64,000 nt of DNA from an uncultured Planctomycetia bacterium (GTDB lineage Bacteria > Planctomycetota > Phycisphaerae > Phycisphaerales > SM1A02), in NCBI GenBank assembly GCA_937871505.1, contig CALMPF010000018.1, positions 1 to 64,000 of the forward strand, in the 5' to 3' direction. Shown here piece after piece: positions 17,719-25,418 of the stretch. Made by a program: the position numbers and the translations under genes. Numbering within the stretch: the first letter of the stretch is position 1; each line of letters starts with the position of its first letter. The notes under the pieces are model-generated. The model ran no database searches. It was given only the letters and a program-made list of their open reading frames with translations, and was not told where the DNA came from.

Positions 17719-20700
17719 TCAGTCCTCTCCGCCGGGCGTCGGGCATGGCGCCCAGCCGCCGAGCAGCAGCGCCAGGTCGATGCCGTTGACCACGCCGTCG
17801 CCGTTGAGGTCGGCCGGGTTTCCGGGCGCGGCCGGACCCCAGAGTCCGACGAGCAGGCCGACGTCGGCGCCGGTGACGAGTCCGTCGCCGTCGAGGTCGG
17901 CCGGACAGGAGAGCGGGACCGTCGGGATCACGGAGATGAACCCGGGCTCGCCCTCGCCGCCGAAGCCGCCGACGAAGATCAGATCCGCCGGTCCGTCGCC
18001 ATCGAGATCGGCCGATGTCAGCGCCGCCGGCAGGCCGAGGAACTGCTCGGCGTTCTCGATGATCGTCAGGATGAGCTGCCCGCCCGCAGAGTCGTTGCGG
18101 AGGATCGTCAGCGACGCGTTGTCCGAGCCATCGACGAGGAGGACGGCGATGTCGAGATCCTGTCCCGCGTCGTTGTCGAGATCGCCGAGGGCGATCGCGG
18201 TCGGTCGTCCGCCGAGCGGCACGTCGACTGCGGGGTGGAAGGTGCCATCGCCGCGGTTGACGAGGATCGAGATCGACTCGCCGATCGCATTGGCGGTGAC
18301 GAGGTCGACGGCGCCGTCTCCGTTGAGGTCCCCCGCGACGACATCGAACGCGCCGTCGCCGACGGGATAGATGACCGCGGGAGCGAAGCCCTCGCCCTTC
18401 TGCGACTTCTGATTGGAGAGGATCGCCACGCTCGAACCGGCGCCCGGCGTCGCCAGCGACGCGGTGCCGGTGTTGACGACGACGACGTCGATGTCCTTGT
18501 CGTCGTCGACGTCGATGGGGTTCACCGTGCCCGGCTGGGGGCCTGCATCGATCGCCTGCGGCGGATCCCAGCCTCCGGCGCCGCCGCGGCCGTTGTTGGG
18601 CGCGACGTAGATCACATCGCCGCTGCGGTCGGCCCAGATGAGGTCGCGCCGACCGGTCCCGAAGAGATCGGCCGAGGCGATGCCGCGCGGCCGTCCGCCG
18701 ACGTCGATCGTCCCGCCGGAGGTCAGCGCGTCTCCGGCGAGCGTCCCGCCGGTGTTGTTGAGCACGATGGAGAGCGTTCCGTCAAGCTCGTTGGCGACGA
18801 TCGCGTCGAGCGCTCCGCTTCCGTTGACGTCGAGCACGGTGATGCCGGCCGGGCCGTTGCCGACCGGGAGCGTTCCCGCGAGGCGGAAACCGGGACCGTC
18901 GTCGACTCCGCCGTTGAGGAGCAGCGCCGCCTCGCCCGGAGCGCCGTCGGCGCCGGGAATCGTCACCAGCGCGTCAGGCAGCGCATCGCCGTCGAAGAGA
19001 GCCGCGACGATCCAGTTGGGAGCGCCAGGAAGCGCCGCGGGCACGAACTGCGCAAGCCCGATCTGCGTCGGCAGCTTGGCGACCTGAAGCTCCACGCCGT
19101 CGCTCGCGAGCGGCTGATAGAAGCGGTAGGCCGGAAGCGGGCGGGCGATGATCGCGGCAAAGCCACCCTCGCTCGTGGCCGCGCCGACCGGTGCATAGAC
19201 GACGTTGAGGCCGGGAAGGAACTCGGGGTCGGGCTGCCGCACGAAGAGCCCGCCAGCCAGCGCGGCGTGGCCATCGACGTCGACGCTCGGGGAGTCTGCG
19301 AGCACGACATCAAGCACCGCGGTGCCGTCGATGGAGAGCGCTCCCGCCGCGATCGCCGCGCCGTCGGAGGCGAGGCTTCCGCGCTCGCGGATCGCCAGCA
19401 GCCCGCCAACGTCGAGCGTCGATCCTTCCCTCAGGAGCAGCCGAGCGCCGCCCGTGGTCGCCGGAGCCTCGCTCGGCGCCCAGCCAATCGAGAGGTCGCC
19501 GTCGATCGCCATCGTCGAGCCCGCGAGCGAGACCCGCGTCGACCCGCCGGGGAACGCGCCGAAAGCTCCCTCCGGCGCCGAAATCGCTGCCCCTCCGGCG
19601 ATCTCGACCTCGTTGAGGCCGGGCCCGGCGCCGATCACCAGGCCCGACTCTGCGAAGGCTCCGCTTGCGTCGACGACCAGCGCCGCCTCGGCCCCCAGCG
19701 CAACCGCGCTGCCCGCGACGTCCAGCGCCGCAACATCGAGCCGGCCGCCGCTCTCGACGTTCACGGTCGAGGCGGGCCAAAGGAAGAGCGGACCCGCGAC
19801 GCTCACGACGCCGAGGTCGTCGATCGTCAGTCCAGCCCCGCCACCGGGACCATTCGGGCTGCCGCCGAGGGCGAGGTGATCCTCGATGAAGACGGTCGTC
19901 CCGAGACCGCTCACGACCATCAGGGCGTCGCCCCCCGGCAGCGGCGCGAGATCGACGCCGCCGGTGAGGGCGGCGAGCGCGCCGCCGTCGAGCGTGAAGG
20001 CGCCGCTGCCGAGCCCCGTCGAGACCGGGCCCAAGGCGATCCAGATCGCCGTGGGCGCGTCGGCCACGAGGCTGCCCTGCCCGAAGAAGTCGCCGAGGCG
20101 AACCGGTCCGGTCACCAGTTCGCCTGCGAGCTCGAGTGTGCTTGAACCCACCTCGCCGATCACGAGCGACCCCGGAGCCTGGAGGCTCGCGCCTTCGAGG
20201 ATGCCGAGGAAAGAAACGCCGACACCGGTCCCGAGGACGACATGCTGGGCGAGCATCGCTCCGTTGGCGAGAAGCACAGAGGTCTGCTCCGCTCCGCCAA
20301 TCACGACTGAGCGAGCGTCACCCGAGTTGCCCGGGGCGGTCAGTCGGTAGACGCCGGCCGCGAGGTCGAAGAACACGCCGCTGCCCGGACCGACGATCCG
20401 CAGGCGGTCGTTCACGACAAGTCCGCCTGGCAGCGTGATCTCACCACCGACCATGTCGAAGATCGCCCGATCCGCGGCGCCGGGGACGGCGGCCGGTGAC
20501 CAGTTCAGGCTTCCCGCGAACGACGTGCCATCGCCGGCGGGCTTTCCCGTCGCGCCGATCCACGTGCGGTCTGCGGCGGCCGCGCCCGTCGCGATCATCG
20601 CGTCCATCGCGACCATCGCGCTTATCGCGCCCGCCGCGATGGACGTGACGGTCGCCAGATGAGCGGCGCCGCCGGGCGGCGCCTTCCTTCGGCGTGCATC

Positions 20701-20751
20701 GAGCGGGCGAGAGCGACGGCAGTGAAGACCGAAGCAGGCAGTCAGCGACAT
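17719..20751 (-). CDS. Exported FG-GAP/VCBS repeat protein with dockerin-like C-terminus
   Basis: 1010 residues. ATG at 20751 is preceded by GAGGAGAA. A long N-terminal signal ends near ATGAAAADRTW. Residues about 70-640 are beta-strand-rich passenger-like sequence (GGEITLPGGLVV, GSLVIGEVGSSTLEL). From about 640 to 930 come FG-GAP-like repeats with Ca-binding loops such as LDVNGSGALDAIVAN, DLFGTGRRDLIWAD, DVDDDKDIDVVVVN and DLNGDGAVDLVTAN. The C-terminus has DLDGDGLVTGADVGLL and DLNGDGVVNGIDLALLL. It is probably secreted or surface bound; ligand unknown. It shares the terminal repeat type with the genes at 10499 and 14317. Confidence 0.85.
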   Translation of the reverse strand: MSLTACFGLHCRRSRPLDARRRKAPPGGAAHLATVTSIAAGAISAMVAMDAMIATGAAAADRTWIGATGKPAGDGTSFAGSLNWSPAAVPGAADRAIFDMVGGEITLPGGLVVNDRLRIVGPGSGVFFDLAAGVYRLTAPGNSGDARSVVIGGAEQTSVLLANGAMLAQHVVLGTGVGVSFLGILEGASLQAPGSLVIGEVGSSTLELAGELVTGPVRLGDFFGQGSLVADAPTAIWIALGPVSTGLGSGAFTLDGGALAALTGGVDLAPLPGGDALMVVSGLGTTVFIEDHLALGGSPNGPGGGAGLTIDDLGVVSVAGPLFLWPASTVNVESGGRLDVAALDVAGSAVALGAEAALVVDASGAFAESGLVIGAGPGLNEVEIAGGAAISAPEGAFGAFPGGSTRVSLAGSTMAIDGDLSIGWAPSEAPATTGGARLLLREGSTLDVGGLLAIRERGSLASDGAAIAAGALSIDGTAVLDVVLADSPSVDVDGHAALAGGLFVRQPDPEFLPGLNVVYAPVGAATSEGGFAAIIARPLPAYRFYQPLASDGVELQVAKLPTQIGLAQFVPAALPGAPNWIVAALFDGDALPDALVTIPGADGAPGEAALLLNGGVDDGPGFRLAGTLPVGNGPAGITVLDVNGSGALDAIVANELDGTLSIVLNNTGGTLAGDALTSGGTIDVGGRPRGIASADLFGTGRRDLIWADRSGDVIYVAPNNGRGGAGGWDPPQAIDAGPQPGTVNPIDVDDDKDIDVVVVNTGTASLATPGAGSSVAILSNQKSQKGEGFAPAVIYPVGDGAFDVVAGDLNGDGAVDLVTANAIGESISILVNRGDGTFHPAVDVPLGGRPTAIALGDLDNDAGQDLDIAVLLVDGSDNASLTILRNDSAGGQLILTIIENAEQFLGLPAALTSADLDGDGPADLIFVGGFGGEGEPGFISVIPTVPLSCPADLDGDGLVTGADVGLLVGLWGPAAPGNPADLNGDGVVNGIDLALLLGGWAPCPTPGGED

Positions 20752-21711
20752 GATCTTCTCCTCTGTGGCCGCAAGCGCGGCCGAGGCTGTGCGATTGCGG
20801 GCTCGCCGGGCGGAGGGCCGCAGCGTGGTGCCCGCGCGGAGTCCGCTGCGCGCGTGAAGGGTGGCGCCCCCCGGGGAGACTCCGCTCCCTCATCCCAGCA
20901 GGCTGCCGGGTGGCGGTCTTCGACCGCCGCTCGGGACGATCGAGAGTCTACCGAAAGAGGCGCGAAGACGGCGCCAAACGCCGCACGCCGGAGCTCGATC
21001 ACCGTTGATTCGCGACTGATCGGACGTTGCGGGTCGTGGGGCCGCGCCCGCGGGCTGGCGCTGGCTCGCGGGCGGCTTACGCGAGTGCACGTCGGGATGC
21101 GTCCGGGCCGTGTCCGGTCCGTCAACCCCCCGACCCGCCTCAGTCGGCTGGTTGCCGGCGCTTCCACTCGTCGGAAGGCCAAGCGGCGAAGTCCGAGACC
21201 GGCCGGCCGGGGGAGGTCGACGCGGTGCTGGGTCAGGCAGCGCTGGAGCTCGATGTCGTGGCGTCGGCCGGTGGTCGTGGCGCGTCGGACGGCGTTGCTC
21301 GTCTGGAGGTTCTTCTCGTCAAGAAGCGTTTTTCCTCTGCTGAGTCGGCGCTCGTCCGAGGGTGTCTCTCGCCGCCCGGAGGACGGCCGCTTGAAGGAGC
21401 CGCGGGGAGCCGCGAGGGAGCCGCGAGCGCAGCGACCGGCCCGCCGGTCACCGAGACTCGACGGAGCCGCCGCGCTCGAAGCGCGTGCGCCGGGGTCCGA
21501 CCGCAGATGTCCGTGGGCTCCGCGGAGGCCCCCTGCTGAGATCACCCTCAGCAGCCTGTGGCGAAAGTCATTCGCGCTGCGGACGGGCGGACAGGCGAAT
21601 CCCATCGTCGCCGGAACTCGCCTGCATCACTGCGGATACTGCTTCGTCGCCGCTCCTCGATCTTCGCCTCCCCGCTCGCCCTCGCCTGCCAAGCACTCTC
21701 GCCGCAGGCTG
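20752..21711. other. Gene-poor 960-base stretch left of the insertion sequence
   Basis: Open frames exist on both strands but none has a recognisable domain, and the codon pattern is not convincing. An inverted repeat CTGCTGAG/CTCAGCAG with a 6-base loop lies at 21533-21554. The stretch could contain decayed mobile-element sequence, since it abuts the IS, but nothing can be named. Confidence 0.5.
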
Positions 21712-21715
21712 CTAG
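21712..21715. repeat. Left target-site duplication (CTAG)
   Basis: CTAG directly abuts the left inverted repeat, and the same four bases follow the right inverted repeat at 23463-23466. Confidence 0.75.
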
Positions 21716-23462
21716 GAGTCTGCGTCACCGAGCCGCCCGACGTGAAATCGGTCGTCCGGCATGCACCTCTCCAGCGGGACAAGTCTACATGGAGCGTCCG
21801 GGCCGACCCTGCTCGGTCATGCTGCGCGGGGCTTGCGCTCGACCTGCACGGCGCGCGTCCCGCCGAAGAGGTGCACGCCTCAGTGTGAGACCTGCATCCT
21901 CATCGAGCCTCGGCTTGCTTCACGCCGTTGCGAGTGTCCATTCCATCCTCGGGTGCAGTCTTCTGATGTTCAGCGCCATGCACGCCAGCTTGAATTCCCC
22001 TGCGACCTTCGCTGCACCCCGCAGGCTGAACTGCCTGAATCCCACCACCTTCTTCAGCCACCCGATGGCAGGCTCCACCAGATGCTTGCGACGGGCATAG
22101 TTCTTTCGGCCCGATTGGGTCGTCAAGCGACGCCGCGTTCGCTTCGACGCTTCCGCCTTTGGCGCCGCACCCTTTGCCGGCTTGCCCTCACGGCGCAGCG
22201 AGACATACGCCCGCACGCCCCCCTGCTCCATCGCCAGGAAGTTCGCCTCCGACGCGAAGCCGGCGTCGGCCAGCACCTCGCGAGGTGCGACGCCCGTGTT
22301 GGCCGTCGCCTCCTCCACGCTGCGGACCAGCGCCTTCGCATCCGACGCCGACTGCGACGTCCAGGCAGACACCACGATCTGCGACTCGGAGTCCACCGCG
22401 ACCTGGCCGTTGTAGCACTGCTGGAACGCGCCGGTGCCATCCTTCATGATCCGGCTGTCCGGGTCGGTGAAGTTCTCCTGATCCTTCGGCTTCGGCTTGG
22501 CCGCGGCCGCGGCGATGGCCGCCTGGTCGTCTCCATCTGCCCCACCTTGTCCCTTGCCGTCCCGGTCATCATTCTGCTTCTCCTGCGCGCGCCGAGCCTC
22601 CTGAGCGTCGCGCTCACGTTGGGCTGCTTCTTCACGCTTGCGCGCCTCGAGCCGCTCCTTCGCCGCCACGATCGTCTTCAGCCGCGATTCGCGCCGACGC
22701 AGCTCCTCGGGAAGCTCGTCTCCGCGGAAATCCGGGCCGAAGCGCTCGTCGTCACTGGCGTCTTCCGCCTCCGCCTTCGCCGCGATGGCCTTGAGCTCCT
22801 CGCGGAGCCGAGCTTCCTCCTTCTGCATCCGGTCGTAGCTCATCGCCTTCCGCTTGCTTGCATCAGCGCGGATCTTCGTGCCGTCGACCGCAATGGTGCC
22901 CATCCGCACCAGCCCCGCCTCACGCGCGATCTGCACGATCTGAACGAACACGTTCTCGAAATCCTTCAGATGACGCTCACGGAAGCGACAGATCGTCCGG
23001 TGGCCGGGCGCGTTGCCTGCCGCCAGCGCCCGCAGTGCCACATTCTCCTGGACGCCTCGCGACATCGCGCGCGACGAGAAGATCCCCACGCAGCAGGAGT
23101 AGACCGGCAGCTTGAGCATCATCGCCGGGTGATACGCCAGTTCGCCCGTCCCGCCGTCGCGATACCCACTGTGGAACGCCGATAGATCGAGCTGATCAAC
23201 GGTCTCCGAGACAAACCAGACCAGATGGTCCGTGGGCAGCCACTCCCGCAGCGACTGCGGCAGCAGCATCATCTGATCGGGCTCGTACGGCCTGTAGACG
23301 TTTCCCATGCCATACCATTCGCGCCAGGCACCGGATCGGCTTTTTGAAAGCTGCTGAATTCCCGACAATTCGAGCCGAGCTCGAACGCCTTGCTGATCGA
23401 GGACGCGGCGACACCCCGGCGGGGCGACCTCTCAGGGCCGAAACGCTCCGTGACGCAGACTC
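21716..23462 (-). mobile_element. IS1182-like insertion sequence, complete
   Basis: 1747 bases. The left end GAGTCTGCGTCACCGAGC and the reverse complement of the right end GAGTCTGCGTCACGGAGC match at 17 of 18 positions. A CTAG duplication flanks both ends. It encodes one intact transposase on the minus strand. Intact ends, target duplication and open transposase indicate a recent, possibly active insertion. It lies 260 bases from the end of the tandem A-B gene array. Confidence 0.88.
21920..23308 (-). CDS. IS1182-family transposase
   Basis: 462 residues from ATG 23308 (MGNVYRPYEPDQMMLLPQSL), the usual family start. A TTG 20 codons upstream (23368) is less likely. It has the N-terminal DUF772-like helical domain (LVWFVSETVDQLDLSAF...YHPAMMLKLPVYSCCVGIFSSRA) and a long coiled linker rich in Arg/Glu (about 170-270). 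The DDE residues are in IAVDGTKIRADA, LADAGFASE and HLVEPAIGWLKKVVGFRQFSLRG. No frameshift is seen. It is the only gene of the element. Confidence 0.93.
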   Translation of the reverse strand: MGNVYRPYEPDQMMLLPQSLREWLPTDHLVWFVSETVDQLDLSAFHSGYRDGGTGELAYHPAMMLKLPVYSCCVGIFSSRAMSRGVQENVALRALAAGNAPGHRTICRFRERHLKDFENVFVQIVQIAREAGLVRMGTIAVDGTKIRADASKRKAMSYDRMQKEEARLREELKAIAAKAEAEDASDDERFGPDFRGDELPEELRRRESRLKTIVAAKERLEARKREEAAQRERDAQEARRAQEKQNDDRDGKGQGGADGDDQAAIAAAAAKPKPKDQENFTDPDSRIMKDGTGAFQQCYNGQVAVDSESQIVVSAWTSQSASDAKALVRSVEEATANTGVAPREVLADAGFASEANFLAMEQGGVRAYVSLRREGKPAKGAAPKAEASKRTRRRLTTQSGRKNYARRKHLVEPAIGWLKKVVGFRQFSLRGAAKVAGEFKLACMALNIRRLHPRMEWTLATA

Positions 23463-23468
23463 CTAGGT

Positions 23469-23495
23469 CCCGCAGGCGTCCATCTCGCCTGCGGG
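23469..23495. other. Perfect hairpin beside the IS
   Basis: CCCGCAGGCG and CGCCTGCGGG form a 10-base-pair stem with a 7-base loop, three bases from the right target duplication. There is no T-tract, so a terminator role is unproven. Hairpins are favoured targets for some insertion sequences. Confidence 0.6.
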
Positions 23496-23724
23496 CATGT
23501 CACACGAGGAGAGCACCCACGCGCTGACCATCACCGTCACCCGCGTATCCATCTGAGCGCTCGGGATTCGTTGGCGATGTTCCGTCGATCCGCCATGCCG
23601 CCGCCATCGACCACCCCACGCACCATGCGGGGCGCGGGATGAGAGCGTCGGCGCAAACCTCCTCCCGGCGGCCGGATCCGGACGCTCACCGACAGATTCG
23701 GATGGGCCTCCCCGAAGGCGGCCC
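23496..23724. other. Spacer between IS hairpin and cassette array
   Basis: No gene is supported. The last 21 bases (from 23704) already belong to the repeated block that continues into gene B1. Confidence 0.5.
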
Positions 23725-23916
23725 TCACGCTCCCTGAACGCGGCACCACCAGTCGTAGAGCCGGACCATCCCCGCGATCATCCACGGATCGGTGATGCCG
23801 TTGGCCATCACCCAGGCCGCAAAGGAGAACTTCGGATCGCCGTCGAGCGCGACGTAGCTCTCGTAGAGGACGAAGAAGCGGGGAAGCAGCGGGACGAGGT
23901 GCGGGGAGGGGGGAGG
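23704..23916. repeat. Constant B-end block, unit 1
   Basis: About 213 bases covering the 3' part of gene B1 and its downstream flank. It is virtually identical to 25031-25244 and 27398-27612, including synonymous positions. Confidence 0.9.
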
Positions 23917-24072
23917 GAAGACCGGAGTTCCGCCGATGAGCCACGGAACGGTCGGTCGCGAGCGGTTCCTCGCCTCCGCGGAGCGGTCAAGCAGCGACGC
24001 CGACAGGCAGACGAGCGCGATGATCGCGATCGCGGCGGCGTGCAGCGGTGGTTTCGGTGAGAGTGCAGTCAT
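23725..24072 (-). CDS. Gene B, unit 1: small exported protein of unknown family
   Basis: 115 residues, not recognised. The N-terminus MTALSPKPPLHAAAIAIIAL continues as a hydrophobic core and a candidate signal-peptidase site near SAEA (about 34). After a Pro-rich link (PPPSPH) comes a conserved C-terminus LVPLLPRFFVLYESYVALDG with FAAWVMANGI and WMIAGMVRLYDWW; this last 60-residue part is identical in all three B copies. The ATG at 24072 overlaps the TGA of gene A1 (ATGA), the same arrangement as in units 2 and 3, so translation of B depends on A. Probably exported or membrane bound. Candidate roles are a signalling pro-peptide, a membrane effector or a partner of A; none is shown. Confidence 0.75.
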   Translation of the reverse strand: MTALSPKPPLHAAAIAIIALVCLSASLLDRSAEARNRSRPTVPWLIGGTPVFPPPSPHLVPLLPRFFVLYESYVALDGDPKFSFAAWVMANGITDPWMIAGMVRLYDWWCRVQGA

Positions 24073-24551
24073 ACTCGCTCCGTTTCCTGTCGAGCGGAAC
24101 GGATGGCTCGGAGGATGTCCCATCCCGTTCGGCGGAACTCTGGAAATCGCCCCATCGTTCCCATGAGAGTGCCCAGATCATCACGGTCGGGATGCCACGC
24201 CTGTGCGTCGGAGCCGCCGGGGGCCGACCGAACGCGGTAGACGTGCTCGACGTCGAACAGCCTCTCGCGAAGCGCCCAATGCCCGAACCGTTGCGCAACC
24301 TCGGCGATCTTGTTCGTCAGGATGGCGAGCACGCGCTCTGGATCGGAGAGTGCATCCAGATGCTGCACAGCCACCCGCGCCGCGAACAGGCAGCGCCATC
24401 CGATGCTCTCTGCGGCGTTGCCATCGAGGGATGCGACATCGGCTGCCTCGTCGAGAATCGCAACCGCTGAGTGAGCCATCGGCGACCTCTTCGAGCGCGG
24501 TGCGTCCTCGGGGCGGGCGCCGTCATGCGGATGGGCGTCATCCTTCGTCAT
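24069..24551 (-). CDS. Gene A, unit 1: short form lacking the helix-turn-helix and most of the TPR-like region
   Basis: 160 residues. ATG 24551 has GGGAGGAGG about 10 bases upstream. Residues 1-24 (MTKDDAHPHDGARPEDAPRS and on) match the start of A2 and A3. From residue 25 it matches only the last part of A2: ESIGWRCLFAARVAVQHLDA, LAILTNKIAEVAQRFGHWAL, LFDVEHVYRVR and LMGTMGRFPEFRRTGWDILR. Compared with A2, about 345 residues are missing in frame. The retained part is diverged in sequence yet open, and it ends in the ATGA overlap with B1. This suggests that the A C-terminus, or the coupling to B, is under selection. Confidence 0.72.
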   Translation of the reverse strand: MTKDDAHPHDGARPEDAPRSKRSPMAHSAVAILDEAADVASLDGNAAESIGWRCLFAARVAVQHLDALSDPERVLAILTNKIAEVAQRFGHWALRERLFDVEHVYRVRSAPGGSDAQAWHPDRDDLGTLMGTMGRFPEFRRTGWDILRAIRSARQETERV

Positions 24552-25052
24552 CGAGTGCTGCCTCCTCCCAAAGGAGCTTCGATCAGGATCGCGGTCGACG
24601 CGTTCGCATCCCCTCGCCGCCTCTCCCCACCCGCTGGAACCCGCCCGCTGGAACGTGCCTTCCGGATCCTGCCACGCCGGATCCGGAGGCCGGGCTCGGA
24701 GGGGGTCTCGACGCGGGACTCGAGCGCGAGCCGCGACTGCGTTGGCTGGAAACTACCGCCGTGCGATCGGCGTTGTCAAGGAGAAAGTGCTCCGCGGCCG
24801 GTTGGCGGGGAATCGGGTTCGACGCCAAGAGACCGTGCGTGTCGTTCGGTCCCGTTCGGGGCTCCAACGCAGTTTCCGCCGCCGAGCCGCCCGAGGCCCG
24901 CCCGAGGCCGAACATCTCCGGCGCGGCCCGACCGGGGGGACGCACCGTCGAACGGCGCGGGGCAGGTCGACTCGCAAGGCCCAATCAGAAAAGTGCGTGA
25001 CGTTGGGGACGCGCCGCGCAGCGGTGGCCTCGGGCCTCCCCGAAAGCGGCCC
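24552..25052 (-). promoter_or_regulatory. Conserved leader and promoter of unit 1
   Basis: No gene. It carries TTGACA (24779-24774), an 18-base spacer and TAGTTT (24755-24750), giving a transcript start near 24742 and a leader of about 190 bases before A1. The leader includes an inverted repeat TCCGGATCC/GGATCCGGA (about 24661-24687) and the strong ribosome site of A1. The whole stretch is about 90% or more identical in units 2 and 3. Confidence 0.7.
24750..24779 (-). promoter_or_regulatory. Sigma-70-like promoter of unit 1
   Basis: TTGACA, 18 bases, TAGTTT on the minus strand. The same pair occurs at 27117-27146 and, with TAGCTT, at 28439-28468. Confidence 0.7.
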
Positions 25053-25418
25053 TCACGCTCCCTGAACGCGGCACCACCAGTCGTAGAGCCGGACCATCCC
25101 CGCGATCATCCACGGATCGGTGATGCCGTTGGCCATCACCCAGGCCGCAAAGGAGAACTTCGGATCGCCGTCGAGCGCGACGTAGCTCTCGTAGAGGACG
25201 AAGAAGCGGGGAAGCAGCGGGACGAGGTGCGGGGAGGGGGGAGGTGGAATGGGAGTGAGGCCGACGGAGGGGGCGTGGACTGGCAGCCTCGATGGGAGCG
25301 ATGCCTCGGTGCCAGACCGAACTGCGAACGCAGCGATCAGGAGCAACCCGGGCACGAGCAGCGGAGCACCTCGACCTCCCGAGGCTCGACCGCGTCGGCT
25401 TCGCTTTCGACGGATCAC
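25053..25418 (-). CDS. Gene B, unit 2: small exported protein of unknown family
   Basis: 121 residues from GTG 25418, which overlaps the TGA of A2 (GTGA). The N-terminus is very basic (VIRRKRSRRGRASGGRGA), followed by hydrophobic PLLVPGLLLIAAFAV and a candidate cleavage near SGTEASLP. This fits a signal peptide or membrane anchor but shares no sequence with the B1 or B3 leader. From PPPPSPH onward it equals B1 and B3 residue for residue. The contrast of identical C-terminus and unrelated export signal is the hallmark of the array. No known family is recognised. Confidence 0.75.
   Translation of the reverse strand: MIRRKRSRRGRASGGRGAPLLVPGLLLIAAFAVRSGTEASLPSRLPVHAPSVGLTPIPPPPSPHLVPLLPRFFVLYESYVALDGDPKFSFAAWVMANGITDPWMIAGMVRLYDWWCRVQGA

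Larger units (their letters stand above)
24480..25244. repeat. Direct repeat between units 1 and 2 (A start + leader + B end)
   Basis: A contiguous block holding the first 24 codons of A1, the 500-base leader with promoter, the downstream flank of unit 2 and the constant C-terminal part of B2. The same block occurs at about 26611-27612 and, without the B end, at 27919-28720. Recombination between the blocks would delete or duplicate one complete variable core. Confidence 0.85.

Noticed and set aside
20742-21605. 287-codon minus-strand frame upstream of the FG-GAP gene
   Set aside because: It overlaps the FG-GAP gene start, has no domain, and its composition is that of random high-GC sequence.
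23469-23495. Hairpin beside the IS as a terminator
   Set aside because: No T-tract follows on either strand; recorded only as a hairpin.
23725-24551. A-B pair as a classical type II toxin-antitoxin module
   Set aside because: B carries an export signal and a hydrophobic C-terminus, and full-length A is over 500 residues with a TPR-like domain, unlike small antitoxins. Not excluded, but less fitting.
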